The notes beneath the pieces are model-generated. The model was not told the DNA's origin, searched no databases, and saw nothing but the letters and a program-made list of their open reading frames with translations. Below, in pieces: positions 16,059 to 25,431 of a stretch of 64,000 bases of DNA. The number at the start of each line of letters is the position of its first letter. Position 1 is the first letter of the stretch. The stretch is from the NCBI GenBank assembly GCA_965232265.1, contig CBDDPH010000002.1, positions 620,001 to 684,000 on the forward strand. Direction: 5' to 3'. A program made the translations under genes and the position numbers. This stretch comes from VXRD01 sp965232265 (lineage in GTDB: Bacteria; Latescibacterota; UBA2968).

Positions 16059-18461
16059 CTATTCATATCGCAATGCTGTGGCTGGATCGGTCAGGGCTGC
16101 GCGAATCGCCTGTGTGCTCACGGTCATGATCGCGATTGCCATTGTTAGCAATCCGCTCGATACAAAGACCAGCACGCCCAGATCTATGCGGTATGCAAAT
16201 CCCGCCAACCATTCATTCATGACCCAATAGGCCAGCGGAAATGCGATTAGATTGGCCAGCAGTACCAGAATCACAACTTCCCGCGAGAGCAAGCGTACGA
16301 TATTGGGGACGGATGCGCCCAGTGTCTTGCGGATGCCAATTTCTTTGGTGCGCTGCTCTGCTGTAAATGCCGCCAGGCCAAACAGGCCCAGGCACGCGAT
16401 TATAATCGCCAGCCCGGCAAATACAGTTATGAGTGTTCCAATCCGTTGTTCGGCGAGATAAAAATTCGCTAAATTTTCGTCTAAAAAACGATACTCAAAC
16501 GGCTTTTCGGGAATATATTTTCGCCATATTTCGCCGATATATTTAAGGGTTTCGTCAATATCCTGACCGCGAATTTTTAGGGTTAGTACGTTGAACTTGG
16601 GTTGCCACATCGCGATTGCCACAGGGCGGATGACTTCGTGTAGCGACCGGTTGTGAAAATCTTTTACTACGCCGATTACAACGCCTTTCTCCCGGTTTGA
16701 TGCAGCCCATCCAAACGCCTTTCCAAGCGGCTCGGTCCATCCCAATCGCTTCACGGCAGTTTCGTTTAAGATAAATGCCTGAGATGTGTCGGTTGTCACT
16801 GATCGTGAAAAATTGCGACCCGCTACGAGTTCCAGATTATAGGTGTCCAAAAAGGCTTCATCCACGCCCAGGACGCGCATCCGCCAGTCCTCACCGCCCC
16901 TGCCTTCGGGAAATACCCTGTCCAGTTGTCCTCCATATCCCATCGAAGAATGCGATGCCGATGCTTTCAAGATGTTTGGGTGCTTCAGGTATTCATTTTT
17001 GATATTCAAATAGTCATCTGTCAATCGTCGGTCTGTAGAAAATAGATAGGTCATGACCATGAGATCTTTATCAAATCCCAGATTTTTATTTTGCACATAA
17101 TTCAACTGTTGATACACCGTGTATGTACCCGCGATTAAAAATGTCGAGATCGCAAATTGAAATATCACGAGGATCTGTCGCAGTCGGCCGCTTCGGGTAC
17201 TCGAGACAAGCGTGCCTTTCAGTACTGTTACGGGCCGAAAACTGGACAAAAATAGCGCGGGATATCCTCCGGAAAGTAGGCTCACCAGCACGGTTAAAAC
17301 AAATAGTCCGGCAATCGCATACCACAGGGTCTGTCCTTCGAGCGCGATTGTTTTTTGGGCAAAGTTATTCAAGAGGGGGAGTGAAATTTTCACAATAATT
17401 AGCGACAATAGCCCGGCCAACAGTGCGGTCAAAAACGTCTCTCCCAAGAACTGTCGGATCAATTGGGCGCGATAGGCTCCCACTACTTTTCGCAACCCGA
17501 CTTCGCGTGCCCGTCGCGCAGAGCGCGCTGTTGACAGGTTCATAAAATTGATGCACGCAATCAGTAAAATGAAAAGTCCGATGATTGCAAACAGGTACAC
17601 ATACGTGATGTCGCTGTGAAATGAGATGCCATAATCCACTTTGGAATACAGATAGATTCGCTCTAAGGACTGCAAAAAATAGGTGCTCTTTTTGACGATT
17701 TCATCGCCCATGTATCGCGCCATAAATTCGGGCAATTTTGCTTCGAGTGCTTTCGCATCTGCGCCTTCTCGCAGTAAGATGTAATTGTGTGCTGGTCGCC
17801 AGGTTGAATCCACCGCCCAGTTTTCAAATACGTTCCGCGTCCAATAGGTGTTCACGGTTGCACATACAATGTCAAATTGCATGGTTGATTGCCGAGGGAC
17901 GTTTTTCAGTACTCCGGTAATTGTATATACGCCGCCCATATACCGATCATCAACGGTGAGTGCTTTTCCTATGGGGTCGTCATCCCCAAAAAAGCGTTGC
18001 GCGGTTGCTTCTGTCACCAGGATGGAAAGCGGTTCTTTGAGTACTGTTGCGCGATCTCCCTTCACCAGTTCAAAATCGAAGACATTCAGGAAATCGGGAT
18101 CTGTCAAACAGAATTGCTGATTGAATTTGCGGTCTTTATACGTGGTCCAGATATAGCCCCACGACAGGTATCGCACGACTGTTTCGATTTCTGAATAGTC
18201 TTTTTTTAGCGCGGGTCCCGCTGCGCCCGATGTGCCAAATCCCATGTCGCGGGTGCCGTCATCGTTGCGCATCTCGCGGATCAATTTGTAGATCCGGTCA
18301 CTTTTTGTGTGAAACCGATCCACGCGAAATTCGTCGTGAATAAATAGTCCGATGAGGACACAACAAGCCACGCCCACCGATAATCCCAGTACGTTGATCA
18401 GCGAGTATCCCTTGTGGCGCATCAAATTTCGCAGGGCGATTTTTAGATAGTTTTGGAACAT
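16059..18461 (-). CDS. FtsX/MacB-type ABC transporter permease (two-domain)
   Basis: An 800-residue inner-membrane protein with the duplicated permease layout: a TM helix (residues about 20-41), a MacB-like periplasmic domain, an FtsX block with three helices (about 285-420, containing NLSTARSARRAREVGLRKVVGA), then a second periplasmic domain and a second FtsX block at the C-terminus (about 680-790, EQRTKEIGIRKTLGASVPNIV). The two xxEIG/REVG-LRK-G motifs couple to the ATPase. It is the last gene of the minus-strand operon that also holds two ATPases and a membrane-fusion protein, so it is likely part of a MacAB-like mechanotransmission or efflux system. It is a paralogue of the permeases at 22712, 25894 and 29967. 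Confidence 0.92.
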   Translation of the reverse strand: MFQNYLKIALRNLMRHKGYSLINVLGLSVGVACCVLIGLFIHDEFRVDRFHTKSDRIYKLIREMRNDDGTRDMGFGTSGAAGPALKKDYSEIETVVRYLSWGYIWTTYKDRKFNQQFCLTDPDFLNVFDFELVKGDRATVLKEPLSILVTEATAQRFFGDDDPIGKALTVDDRYMGGVYTITGVLKNVPRQSTMQFDIVCATVNTYWTRNVFENWAVDSTWRPAHNYILLREGADAKALEAKLPEFMARYMGDEIVKKSTYFLQSLERIYLYSKVDYGISFHSDITYVYLFAIIGLFILLIACINFMNLSTARSARRAREVGLRKVVGAYRAQLIRQFLGETFLTALLAGLLSLIIVKISLPLLNNFAQKTIALEGQTLWYAIAGLFVLTVLVSLLSGGYPALFLSSFRPVTVLKGTLVSSTRSGRLRQILVIFQFAISTFLIAGTYTVYQQLNYVQNKNLGFDKDLMVMTYLFSTDRRLTDDYLNIKNEYLKHPNILKASASHSSMGYGGQLDRVFPEGRGGEDWRMRVLGVDEAFLDTYNLELVAGRNFSRSVTTDTSQAFILNETAVKRLGWTEPLGKAFGWAASNREKGVVIGVVKDFHNRSLHEVIRPVAIAMWQPKFNVLTLKIRGQDIDETLKYIGEIWRKYIPEKPFEYRFLDENLANFYLAEQRIGTLITVFAGLAIIIACLGLFGLAAFTAEQRTKEIGIRKTLGASVPNIVRLLSREVVILVLLANLIAFPLAYWVMNEWLAGFAYRIDLGVLVFVSSGLLTMAIAIMTVSTQAIRAALTDPATALRYE

Positions 18462-18502
18462 AATGGTTCGTCAAATAAAGTTCTGGTCTAAATTTACTGG
18501 AC

Positions 18503-18627
18503 GCCTGCTTAAACCATGCAGAGCCTGCCCCTGCACGTCTTAAGCAGGGGCGTGACCCCGTATAAGCATGTGCCGTAATGACGCTATACGGCAAGCACTA
18601 CGGGGCAGACTTTAGCCGCGATCCAGT
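18503..18627. repeat. Palindromic intergenic repeats
   Basis: Successive inverted repeats (CCCCTGC..GCAGGGG; GCCGT..ACGGC; CCCCGTA..TACGGGG) end in AGCCGCGATCCAG, the same tail found in the repeats at 38398, 41612 and 55987. They lie between the HD oxygenase gene and the permease gene. Confidence 0.7.
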
Positions 18628-18633
18628 TGCTCG

Positions 18634-18698
18634 TCCCGGTCTAACCATCCGTCCGATAGATGTACGATGCGGTCTCCGTAAGCGGCGTTTTTCTCTGA
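18634..18698. repeat. 65-bp direct repeat, copy 1 (fragment of ABC ATPase 3' end)
   Basis: This stretch is identical to 19380-19444, which encodes the last codons of the adjacent ABC ATPase (SEKNAAYGDRIVHLSDGWLD on the minus strand). Here it is not part of an intact gene. The two copies bracket the HD oxygenase gene. Confidence 0.95.
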
Positions 18699-18716
18699 CA
18701 TTGGTCGGGCAACCAG

Positions 18717-19313
18717 TCACTTCAGACAATGCGCCACTGCGTCCCTGTACGTTTCGAGCCTTGGGGTTTCCAGGTTCTTCACCTTGGCCAGATCATCCCA
18801 TTTCCTGAGGTACACGGCATTCTGGTAGTAAGGATTGCTTTCGAACTCGGTCCTTTCCCGATCTGACATGAGGCCTCCTTGCAGTTGGAAACTATGCTTA
18901 GAGGCTTCGGAAAGGGTGTTGTAGTAGGTCGAATCCGTGGTGCAGATGTATCGCTTGGCCGGAACGTGAAGTTTCACCGGTTCGGTCACCGCCTCGATAA
19001 AAAAGGGTGCTATGTACGCGGCGCCCACTTCTTCGTGGAGAAAGTCCTGGGTGTGGAAATCTGCGTTTTCTGCGTGTTCGTCCATCAGAAAATGGCCGAT
19101 ATCGTGCAATAGTGCGGCAGTTATCTGAATCGCGTCTCCATTGGCGAGCTGGGCCAGATTGGCGCACTGGAGCGCGTGTTCGAGTTGCGTTACGACTTCG
19201 TCGTAGTGGGACTGGCCCCTCGCTTCCATGTAGGTGAACAGGGCATCTATTTTTTTTTCGGGACTGCCTTCGGCCAATTCGTTCGCGAGTGTTGGATCGA
19301 CGCGTTCCTTCAT
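18717..19313 (-). CDS. HD-domain oxygenase, PhnZ/TmpB-like (phosphonate catabolism type)
   Basis: A 198-residue protein matching the phosphonate-degradation HD oxygenase family (PhnZ, TmpB), which are mixed-valent di-iron enzymes that cleave C-P bonds after a PhnY/TmpA hydroxylase. Candidate ligands are H46 (QLEHALQ), H70-D71 (LLHDIGH), H93, H116 (KLHVPAKRY) and D173/D174 (RKWDDLAK). The QGGLMS and KRYICT segments are also typical. A tyrosine/glutamate pair needed in PhnZ is not clearly aligned (HYDE), so substrate may differ. No PhnY-like gene is adjacent, though four PhyH-family genes occur in this window. It sits inside an ABC-transporter operon, flanked by 65-bp direct repeats, which suggests insertion. 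Confidence 0.82.
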   Translation of the reverse strand: MKERVDPTLANELAEGSPEKKIDALFTYMEARGQSHYDEVVTQLEHALQCANLAQLANGDAIQITAALLHDIGHFLMDEHAENADFHTQDFLHEEVGAAYIAPFFIEAVTEPVKLHVPAKRYICTTDSTYYNTLSEASKHSFQLQGGLMSDRERTEFESNPYYQNAVYLRKWDDLAKVKNLETPRLETYRDAVAHCLK

Positions 19314-19366
19314 TTTGGCACCCTCTTTCTCTAAAAATGTTCGAGTGATAAATTTAATGGGAGGGA

Positions 19367-20041
19367 TTACAGTCGTTCATCCCGGTCTAACCATCCGTCC
19401 GATAGATGTACGATGCGGTCTCCGTAAGCGGCGTTTTTCTCTGAGTGTGTGCATTGGACAATGGTTACGCCTTCGGCATTCAGGTGTTTGAACAGGGTCA
19501 TGATCCGCTCGCCTTCTGCCGAGTTTAAGTTGCCGGTCGGCTCGTCGGCCAGTATCAATTTTGGTTGGATGATCAATGCCCGCGCTATGCCTACCAGTTG
19601 CTGTTGTCCGCCGGATAACTGGTTGGGGAATAGTCGCTTTTTTGCCACGATGTTGAAGCGGTCCAGCATGTCGGCAATCCGCCCTTTGCGTTCGGCGCCT
19701 TTTACTTTTTGATATAAGAGGGGGGTTTCCAAATTTTCGCCGACTGTTAGTTCGTCGATTAGATGGTAGCTCTGAAATACAAATCCGATGTGGTCGCGGT
19801 GCAGTTCGGTCAATGCGCGTTCGTCCAGTTTGTGAACTGCGCGGTTGTAAAAATGGTACTCTCCATTCGAGGCGGTGTCCAGCATGCCCAGGATGTGCAA
19901 TAGGGTTGATTTGCCGGCACCAGAGGGCCCCATGATGGATACAAATTCTCCTTCGCGGATTTCCAGATCAATGCGCCGCAGTACGAATGTTTTTACGATG
20001 CCGTTTTCGTAGTATTTTTCGATGTTTTTTAGTTCGATCAT
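19367..20041 (-). CDS. ABC transporter ATP-binding protein (MacB/LolD type)
   Basis: A 224-residue ATPase with Walker A GPSGAGKST, Q-loop, signature LSGGQQQLVGIARAL, Walker B LILADEPTG and an H-switch (CTHSEKNA). The signature has QQQL where relatives have QQQR. Size and sequence fit ATPases that pair with FtsX/MacB-type permeases, probably with the permease at 16059. AAGGAGA precedes the ATG. The last 65 bp are duplicated beyond the HD gene at 18634. Confidence 0.93.
   Translation of the reverse strand: MIELKNIEKYYENGIVKTFVLRRIDLEIREGEFVSIMGPSGAGKSTLLHILGMLDTASNGEYHFYNRAVHKLDERALTELHRDHIGFVFQSYHLIDELTVGENLETPLLYQKVKGAERKGRIADMLDRFNIVAKKRLFPNQLSGGQQQLVGIARALIIQPKLILADEPTGNLNSAEGERIMTLFKHLNAEGVTIVQCTHSEKNAAYGDRIVHLSDGWLDRDERL
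19380..19444. repeat. 65-bp direct repeat, copy 2 (inside the ATPase gene)
   Basis: This copy is in frame in the intact ATPase gene and is therefore probably the original. The start-to-start distance to copy 1 is 746 bp. Confidence 0.95.
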
Positions 20042-20054
20042 GTCTATCTCCTTA

Positions 20055-20127
20055 AGTAGTCAGTAGTCAGTAGTCAGTAGTCAGTAGTCAGTAGTCAGTA
20101 GTCAGTAGTCAGTAGTCAGTAGTCAGT
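20055..20127. repeat. 7-bp tandem repeat (AGTAGTC, about 10 units)
   Basis: A perfect heptamer microsatellite between the ATPase gene and the small-protein gene. Seven is not a multiple of three, but the array is intergenic, so length changes would alter only operon spacing. Confidence 0.97.
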
Positions 20128-20235
20128 CCGCCCAACCCACCAGATTCCAGTCTCCAGCCCCACCTCTCATCCTGCAAATCCTGATCCGCCTTTCATCTGC
20201 GCCATCTGCGGATCGCCCTTCATACTTCACACTTC

Positions 20236-20493
20236 CTATGCGCGTCGTTCGAACAGGATAGATACCTCGTGTTCTGATGGTTCGCCAATTTCTACGAGCG
20301 ACCAGTCCTGGTCGTAGTTTTCCACAATCCGTTTCAAACATGTGACTCGCTGTTCGTGGGGTTCGACGTGTTCCTCCCATGCGAAGAGTTCCATGCGGTA
20401 ATCGTATTTCCTGCTTTTGCCGTTTACCACTACGGTTACTTCCACGGTGTCTTCGGCGTCTAAAGGCGGCAATTTGATCGAGATTTTGGGCAT
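20236..20493 (-). CDS. Hypothetical 85-residue protein in the ABC operon
   Basis: A small, acidic, soluble protein rich in predicted beta strands (VEVTVVVNGKSRKYDYRME) with a C-terminal helix-strand region. It has no signal peptide, membrane helix or known motif. The start at 20493 has CGGAGA 7 nt upstream; an upstream ATG at 20511 lacks a site. It lies between two ABC ATPase genes on the same strand, 48 nt after the second ATPase, so it is co-transcribed. A regulatory or accessory role to the transporter is only a guess. Confidence 0.7.
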   Translation of the reverse strand: MPKISIKLPPLDAEDTVEVTVVVNGKSRKYDYRMELFAWEEHVEPHEQRVTCLKRIVENYDQDWSLVEIGEPSEHEVSILFERRA

Positions 20494-20541
20494 GGTGATT
20501 CTCCGGGACAACGGCGATTTTGAGATGGTTTTTGATTTCCG

Positions 20542-21219
20542 CTATCCCCTGATGTTTTCTGTCACGACATGACCGTCGAACAGGTGGATGATGCGATGGG
20601 CGTAGCCCGCGTCGTGGGAGTTGTGCGTCACCATCACGATTGTGGTGCCGTTTTTGTTCAGTTCGGTCAACAGATCCATGACCTCGTTGCCGTTTGCCGA
20701 GTCGAGATTACCTGTTGGCTCGTCTGCGAGGATGATGTTGGGGTTTGCTATGACGGCTCTCGCCACGGCTACGCGCTGCTGCTGACCACCTGACAGTTGC
20801 TGCGGGAAATGCTTTTCGCGGTGTTTGATGCCCATGTATTCGAGGGATTCGTCCAGACGCTGTTTGCGCTCGCTGGCTGGCAAGCCCAGATATAGCAGGG
20901 GCAGTTCCACGTTTTCGGCGACGGTTAGTTCGTCGATGAGGTTGAAGCTTTGGAACACAAAGCCGATGTTTGACTTGCGGGTGTTGGCTCTTTGCCGCTC
21001 GGTGTGTTTGGAGACTTCTTCCTCGTTGAGATAGTATTCTCCGCCGCTTGGGTTGTCCAGCAGGCCGAGTACGTTCAAGAGTGTGGATTTGCCGCATCCG
21101 GATGGTCCCATTACGGCGACAAATTCGCCTTCGTCAATGTCTATGTTGACATTGTTCAGGGCGGTTGTTTCCACTTCTTCTGTGGTATAGACTTTCTGGA
21201 GGTTGACGGTTTTGATCAT
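20542..21219 (-). CDS. ABC transporter ATP-binding protein (MacB/LolD type)
   Basis: A 225-residue ATPase with Walker A GPSGCGKST, signature LSGGQQQRVAVARAV, Walker B IILADEPTG and switch VTHNSHDA. It has the YKKS-free LolD/MacB layout with the 'FQSFNLIDELTVAENVELPL' Q-loop region. It lies 31 nt after the membrane-fusion gene and upstream of a second ATPase. With the permease at 22712 and the fusion protein it forms a complete MacAB-like set. AAAAGGAG precedes the ATG. Confidence 0.95.
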   Translation of the reverse strand: MIKTVNLQKVYTTEEVETTALNNVNIDIDEGEFVAVMGPSGCGKSTLLNVLGLLDNPSGGEYYLNEEEVSKHTERQRANTRKSNIGFVFQSFNLIDELTVAENVELPLLYLGLPASERKQRLDESLEYMGIKHREKHFPQQLSGGQQQRVAVARAVIANPNIILADEPTGNLDSANGNEVMDLLTELNKNGTTIVMVTHNSHDAGYAHRIIHLFDGHVVTENIRG

Positions 21220-21250
21220 TGTGAGACTCCTTTTGTAAAAAGCGAGTAGC

Positions 21251-22609
21251 TTACCTTTTTAATGCCAGCTTATCGATTTCTTCATAATTATCATAAGACG
21301 ATGTGACCACGCGTTCGCCGGGAGAGAGGCCGGCGAGGACTTCGAAGTATTCGGGGCTTTGGCGGCCTATGCGTACTTCGCGGCGTATGGCTTCGTCGCC
21401 TTCGACGACAAATACCCAGTTGCCACCTGTTGTTTGATAAAATCCACCGCGGGGGAGCAAGAGGGCTTCTTCGGGGGCGTCGAGTTCCAATCGGATCTGT
21501 TCTGTTTGACCGCGCCGAATGCTTTGCGGTGTCGCATCCACAAAATCCATATCGACTTCAAATTGTCCTTCTAAGACTTCGGGAAAGACCCGACGGATGG
21601 TGAGTTCATAAGTTTCATCGTCGATTTCAATGGTGCCTTTGAGTCCTTTGGTGATTCTGGTGATGTAAAATTCATCGATGCCCACCCGCATTTTATAGGC
21701 GTCGAGCACATCGACCTGACCAATGCGCCTTCCCCTGTTCATCAACTGGCCGATTTCTGCGTTTAATTGGGACAATTGCCCGGCAATGGGCGCGCGTACG
21801 GTCAGGTTTTCCAATGGGCGGCGCACATGCTCCAATTGCCGTTGCAAACTCTTGGCGCTCGTGTCCAGTGCAGCGAGTTGGTTGATGCGATACAGCGAGT
21901 CTTGGCGTACTGTTTCCAATGCAAATGACCTGCGTTTCTGATCGTTTTGATATCGATCTCGCGCACTTTCAAACAGGTCTTGGGAAGTCAATCCGCGTTC
22001 GAACAACACTTTCTGTTTTTCGTATTGGCGCTCTGTCTCCCGCAAGTTCAATTCAACGCGCATCAGTTCCTGGCGGTTGCGAATGGCCCGATTTTCCAGA
22101 TTCAACCGCGTGTTTTCCATGTTGTTGATTTGTTCAAACAGGCGGGCTTCCTGGGTTAAAATATTTTGTTCCAGGGTGGGATTCGACAATTTCAAAATGG
22201 GTATGCCTTTTTCGACCATTGTTCCTTCTTCGAGGAAGATTTCCTCTATTTGTCCGCCTTCCAGTGCGTCTATATAATAGGTTTGTATCGGCAATACAGT
22301 GCCGCGCTGGACGGTAAATTCCTGAAAGGGGCCGCGCGTGACTTCTGAGATGGTAATTCGATCGACCTGTACATTGAGCCTTGCGCTGTGGTCGCCAAAG
22401 ACGGCCATGTAGATCACGGCACACACAAATACGGCGATCCCGCTGATGCTGGCAATGCGCTTTGGCGTCCATACTTTTTTTTCAACTCTGCGGTCCATGC
22501 CGTCCTGGCTCGCGGCTTCTGTTGACGGTTCGGGCGAGGAAGAACCCCTCCCTACAAAGCTGGGTACGGCTTTCTTTTTTTGCGGATTATCTCGGTCTGG
22601 AGTTGACAT
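21251..22609 (-). CDS. Membrane-fusion (HlyD/MacA-type) periplasmic adaptor
   Basis: A 452-residue protein. The basic, cytoplasmic N-terminus is followed by one TM helix (about residues 52-70). A lipoyl half-motif (VLPIQTYYIDALEGGQIEEIF) follows, then a long coiled-coil hairpin (about 170-270), the second lipoyl half with PIAGQLSQLNAEIGQ, and beta-barrel domains. It would bridge the inner-membrane permease and an outer-membrane channel in a tripartite exporter. The neighbouring ATPases and permeases supply the motor. No TolC-like gene lies in the window. Confidence 0.9.
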   Translation of the reverse strand: MSTPDRDNPQKKKAVPSFVGRGSSSPEPSTEAASQDGMDRRVEKKVWTPKRIASISGIAVFVCAVIYMAVFGDHSARLNVQVDRITISEVTRGPFQEFTVQRGTVLPIQTYYIDALEGGQIEEIFLEEGTMVEKGIPILKLSNPTLEQNILTQEARLFEQINNMENTRLNLENRAIRNRQELMRVELNLRETERQYEKQKVLFERGLTSQDLFESARDRYQNDQKRRSFALETVRQDSLYRINQLAALDTSAKSLQRQLEHVRRPLENLTVRAPIAGQLSQLNAEIGQLMNRGRRIGQVDVLDAYKMRVGIDEFYITRITKGLKGTIEIDDETYELTIRRVFPEVLEGQFEVDMDFVDATPQSIRRGQTEQIRLELDAPEEALLLPRGGFYQTTGGNWVFVVEGDEAIRREVRIGRQSPEYFEVLAGLSPGERVVTSSYDNYEEIDKLALKR

Positions 22610-22711
22610 GTTTGTATCCTCTACCCAGAGTTTGGTGTGAATGCTGAATGAAAAAAATACTCATATTTTGGATGATATTCAACTTTGTTTTGCGTCAATG
22701 GGACTCTTATT

Positions 22712-25192
22712 TTATTCCGTCCGCAAGGCATCCACTGGATTTGTCCGTGCGGCTTTGAGGGCTTGATAGGTCATGGTCGCAGTTGCGAGCACGAGCGCGA
22801 GAATACCGCCTATAAAAAAATAGATCAGATTCAGGTCAATGCGATAGGCGAAGTCCTGCAGCCATCTGCTCGAAAACAGATAGGCTATTGGACTGGCGAT
22901 TGTGCAGGCGATGATTACGAGTTTGACAAATTCTTTGGATAACAAACCAAAAATACTGAATACCGATGCGCCCAGGACTTTCCGTATGCCGATTTCTTTT
23001 GTTTTTTGTTCTGCGCGAAACGATATCAGGCCCAATAGTCCCAGGCAGGCTACGAAGACTGTCAGTCCGGAAAACACGGTTAGGGCATTCCCCGTGCGAA
23101 TTTCATTTTGATAACGTACCTGTGTCAGGTCATCATTCAAAAACCAGAAAGAGAATGGGATTTGCGGTAAAAATTCATGCCATGTTTTTTCTATAAAAGC
23201 GAGTGTTTCCGGTATGTTCTGTGTGCCCAATTTGAGATAGAGAAATTTGGCGCCTCCCGTAAAAACCCTGAATACAACGGGCCGGATGGTATTGTGCAAT
23301 GTCTGAACGTGAAAATCTTTTACCACGCCTATCACATATCCCTCTGACTCTTTTTTTTCTTTAAAACGCCTGCCAATTGGATCGTCCCATCCGAGATGCC
23401 TTGTGGCTGTTTCATTTAAGATAAATGGCCGGCCTTTTTCCTGATATGCTTGCAGTTTTTTGTTGTATTCTTGCCACTCTTCAAGAGTTATTATTTTGCC
23501 TGGCGGCCTTGGTGGTTCTGGTGCCAGACGGCCTGCTACGAGTTCGATGTTGAAGAAGTCCAGAAAATCGCGGTCAATATCAAACAGGCCCATCTGCCAA
23601 TCGGCGTCACTGCCCTCCGCGCGGAACGTATCTGTCGTGATGTACCCGCCTTGTGGAAAACGCGTAGCTGTTGCGTTCAAAATATTTGGGTGTACCATGA
23701 ACGCCTGTTTTACGGTGGGAATACGCCGCCTCAGATCTTCTGATCCACCGTGATGTATTTGCCGAGAATAGATGAAAAGCGGTATGCCGACCACGAGTTC
23801 TTTGTCAAATCCGAGGTCTTTATTTCGGATATACGCGAGTTGCTCTTGTACGACAACAGTGCCTGTGATGAAAGCTATTGAAATTGCAAATTGAAAGATC
23901 ACGAGTGCTTTTCGCAGTCCAACGTGTTTCGATCCGGGTATCCAATCTCCTTTTATTACCAGCGTGGGCAAAAATGATGAGAGTACAAATGCGGGATAAC
24001 TTCCCGCGAGTACACCAACGCCCAGTCCAAATCCGATCAATCCGATCAGCCACCACAGATTTTCAGTGCTGTACAATGTCAGATCCCGCTGGATAAAGCT
24101 GTTAAACCACGGCAGGACCAGTTCAAATAGCGCGACAGCCACCACCATTGCAGCCAGTGACACGAGCACAGATTCGCCCAAAGATTGTCCGATCAATTGT
24201 TGGCGAGATGCACCCACCACCTTTCGCAATCCCACCTCGCGTGCTCTGGTGGATGAACGCGCTGTTGAGAGATTCATAAAATTGACACAGGCTAATAAGA
24301 GAATAAAGCCCGCCACCAGCCCAAAAGCATATACCTGCTTTATATCGCCATATTCGGCAGTCGTAAGTCCCAAATCCGCAGTGCTATAAAGGTGCCTGCG
24401 GATGAGAGGTTGCAAGATGTACCGGGTCGTTTGGCGCACCTCATCACCCATGTATCGCGTTATCAAATCGGGTAGTTTTTGCTGTAGTGTGCGGTGGTCA
24501 TATCCTTCGGGCAATAGAATATATGTGAAAAAGGGACGAAAAACACCCGTGGGTTGCCAGATAGACCACATGTCCGCCGTGCTGCCCTTTGGCGTGGCGG
24601 TCAGGCAATCAAAATAAAAGGTCGAATTGGGTGGAAAGTCGCGCACAATACCCGTTACAAAGTAGGTGCCACTCAGTTCCTGGTGATCTACTTGCAGGGC
24701 TTTTCCAATCGGATTCTGATTCTGAAAGAATTTGCGTGCCATGGATTCTGTTAGCACCATTGAGCCCGACTGCGTCAATGCCGTGTTCGGATCGCCGCTT
24801 ATAAATGGAATGGTGAACACATTGAAAATCTCTGGATCTGCCACACACACGTCTTGCTGAAAAAAACGGGTTTGGGTTTGCACCCAAGCGTCGAGCCGTT
24901 GTACACGAATGGCTTCCTGTACTTCGGGGAAATCGCGCTTTAATGCCGGTGCCAATGCGCCAGATGCACGCGGATTGACCGATGTGGTATTTTCCATTGA
25001 CATGACGCGAAAAACGCCGTAGATGCGGTTCGCATGGGCATGGTGTCGGTCATAGCTAAATTCGTACTGAATGTAGAGGATGATCAAAATTACAGACGCC
25101 ATTCCAATTGCCAGACCCAGGATATTAATCGCTGTCAATCCCCTTTTTTTCAGCAAGGTGCGAATGGTGGCTATGAGATAACTGCGAAACAT
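22712..25192 (-). CDS. FtsX/MacB-type ABC transporter permease (two-domain)
   Basis: An 826-residue inner-membrane permease with the same duplicated layout as its paralogues: TM1 at about residues 20-40, FtsX block 1 around 285-410 (NLSTARSSTRAREVGLRKVVGAS), FtsX block 2 near the end (EQKTKEIGIRKVLGASVFSIF). It carries a longer loop at about 560-590 rich in proline (PPRPPGK). AGGAGG lies 5 nt before the ATG. It is the first gene of a seven-gene minus-strand unit (permease, adaptor, ATPase, small protein, ATPase, HD oxygenase, permease) headed by a sigma54-type promoter at 25301-25320. Confidence 0.93.
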   Translation of the reverse strand: MFRSYLIATIRTLLKKRGLTAINILGLAIGMASVILIILYIQYEFSYDRHHAHANRIYGVFRVMSMENTTSVNPRASGALAPALKRDFPEVQEAIRVQRLDAWVQTQTRFFQQDVCVADPEIFNVFTIPFISGDPNTALTQSGSMVLTESMARKFFQNQNPIGKALQVDHQELSGTYFVTGIVRDFPPNSTFYFDCLTATPKGSTADMWSIWQPTGVFRPFFTYILLPEGYDHRTLQQKLPDLITRYMGDEVRQTTRYILQPLIRRHLYSTADLGLTTAEYGDIKQVYAFGLVAGFILLLACVNFMNLSTARSSTRAREVGLRKVVGASRQQLIGQSLGESVLVSLAAMVVAVALFELVLPWFNSFIQRDLTLYSTENLWWLIGLIGFGLGVGVLAGSYPAFVLSSFLPTLVIKGDWIPGSKHVGLRKALVIFQFAISIAFITGTVVVQEQLAYIRNKDLGFDKELVVGIPLFIYSRQIHHGGSEDLRRRIPTVKQAFMVHPNILNATATRFPQGGYITTDTFRAEGSDADWQMGLFDIDRDFLDFFNIELVAGRLAPEPPRPPGKIITLEEWQEYNKKLQAYQEKGRPFILNETATRHLGWDDPIGRRFKEKKESEGYVIGVVKDFHVQTLHNTIRPVVFRVFTGGAKFLYLKLGTQNIPETLAFIEKTWHEFLPQIPFSFWFLNDDLTQVRYQNEIRTGNALTVFSGLTVFVACLGLLGLISFRAEQKTKEIGIRKVLGASVFSIFGLLSKEFVKLVIIACTIASPIAYLFSSRWLQDFAYRIDLNLIYFFIGGILALVLATATMTYQALKAARTNPVDALRTE

Positions 25193-25300
25193 GTTGGCCT
25201 CCTGATGTAGTTTTCAATGAGGGTTAGTGTCCCGATGATGCCAAAAATACCGATATCCGATGCAATTCGGTACGCGAAAGGATAAATCTATAATAATAGT

Positions 25301-25320
25301 AAGCAATTACTGTGCCAAAG
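25301..25320 (-). promoter_or_regulatory. Sigma54 (-24/-12) promoter of the ABC exporter operon
   Basis: The minus strand reads TGGCAC-AGTAA-TTGC with the GG and GC exactly 10 bp apart, matching the RpoN consensus. The start site would be about 100 nt before the permease ATG at 25192. The same promoter occurs at 28402 and 33021. Confidence 0.85.
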
Positions 25321-25380
25321 TACTCTTCTCTATGTTTTACAAGGGTTTATGAAAACTTGGACCATGAACGCCGTTCAAGA

Positions 25381-25421
25381 AGTGTCCGATTTTGATACAG
25401 TGGTGTCCGAAAATGAACACT
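25381..25421. promoter_or_regulatory. Conserved upstream activator-like element, copy 1
   Basis: This 41-bp block contains two direct GTGTCCGA boxes 21 bp apart, the second followed by an inverted GAACAC half. It is the same sequence as at 28482 and nearly the same as at 33099. It begins 69 bp from the TGGCAC box, a usual place for an enhancer-binding activator of sigma54. Confidence 0.8.
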
Positions 25422-25431
25422 AAAAATAAAA

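Noticed and set aside
18717..19444. HD oxygenase gene as a transposon
   Set aside because: Direct repeats are present, but there is no transposase, no inverted ends and no short target duplication.
20055..20127. Possible CRISPR array
   Set aside because: A pure 7-bp tandem repeat without spacers.
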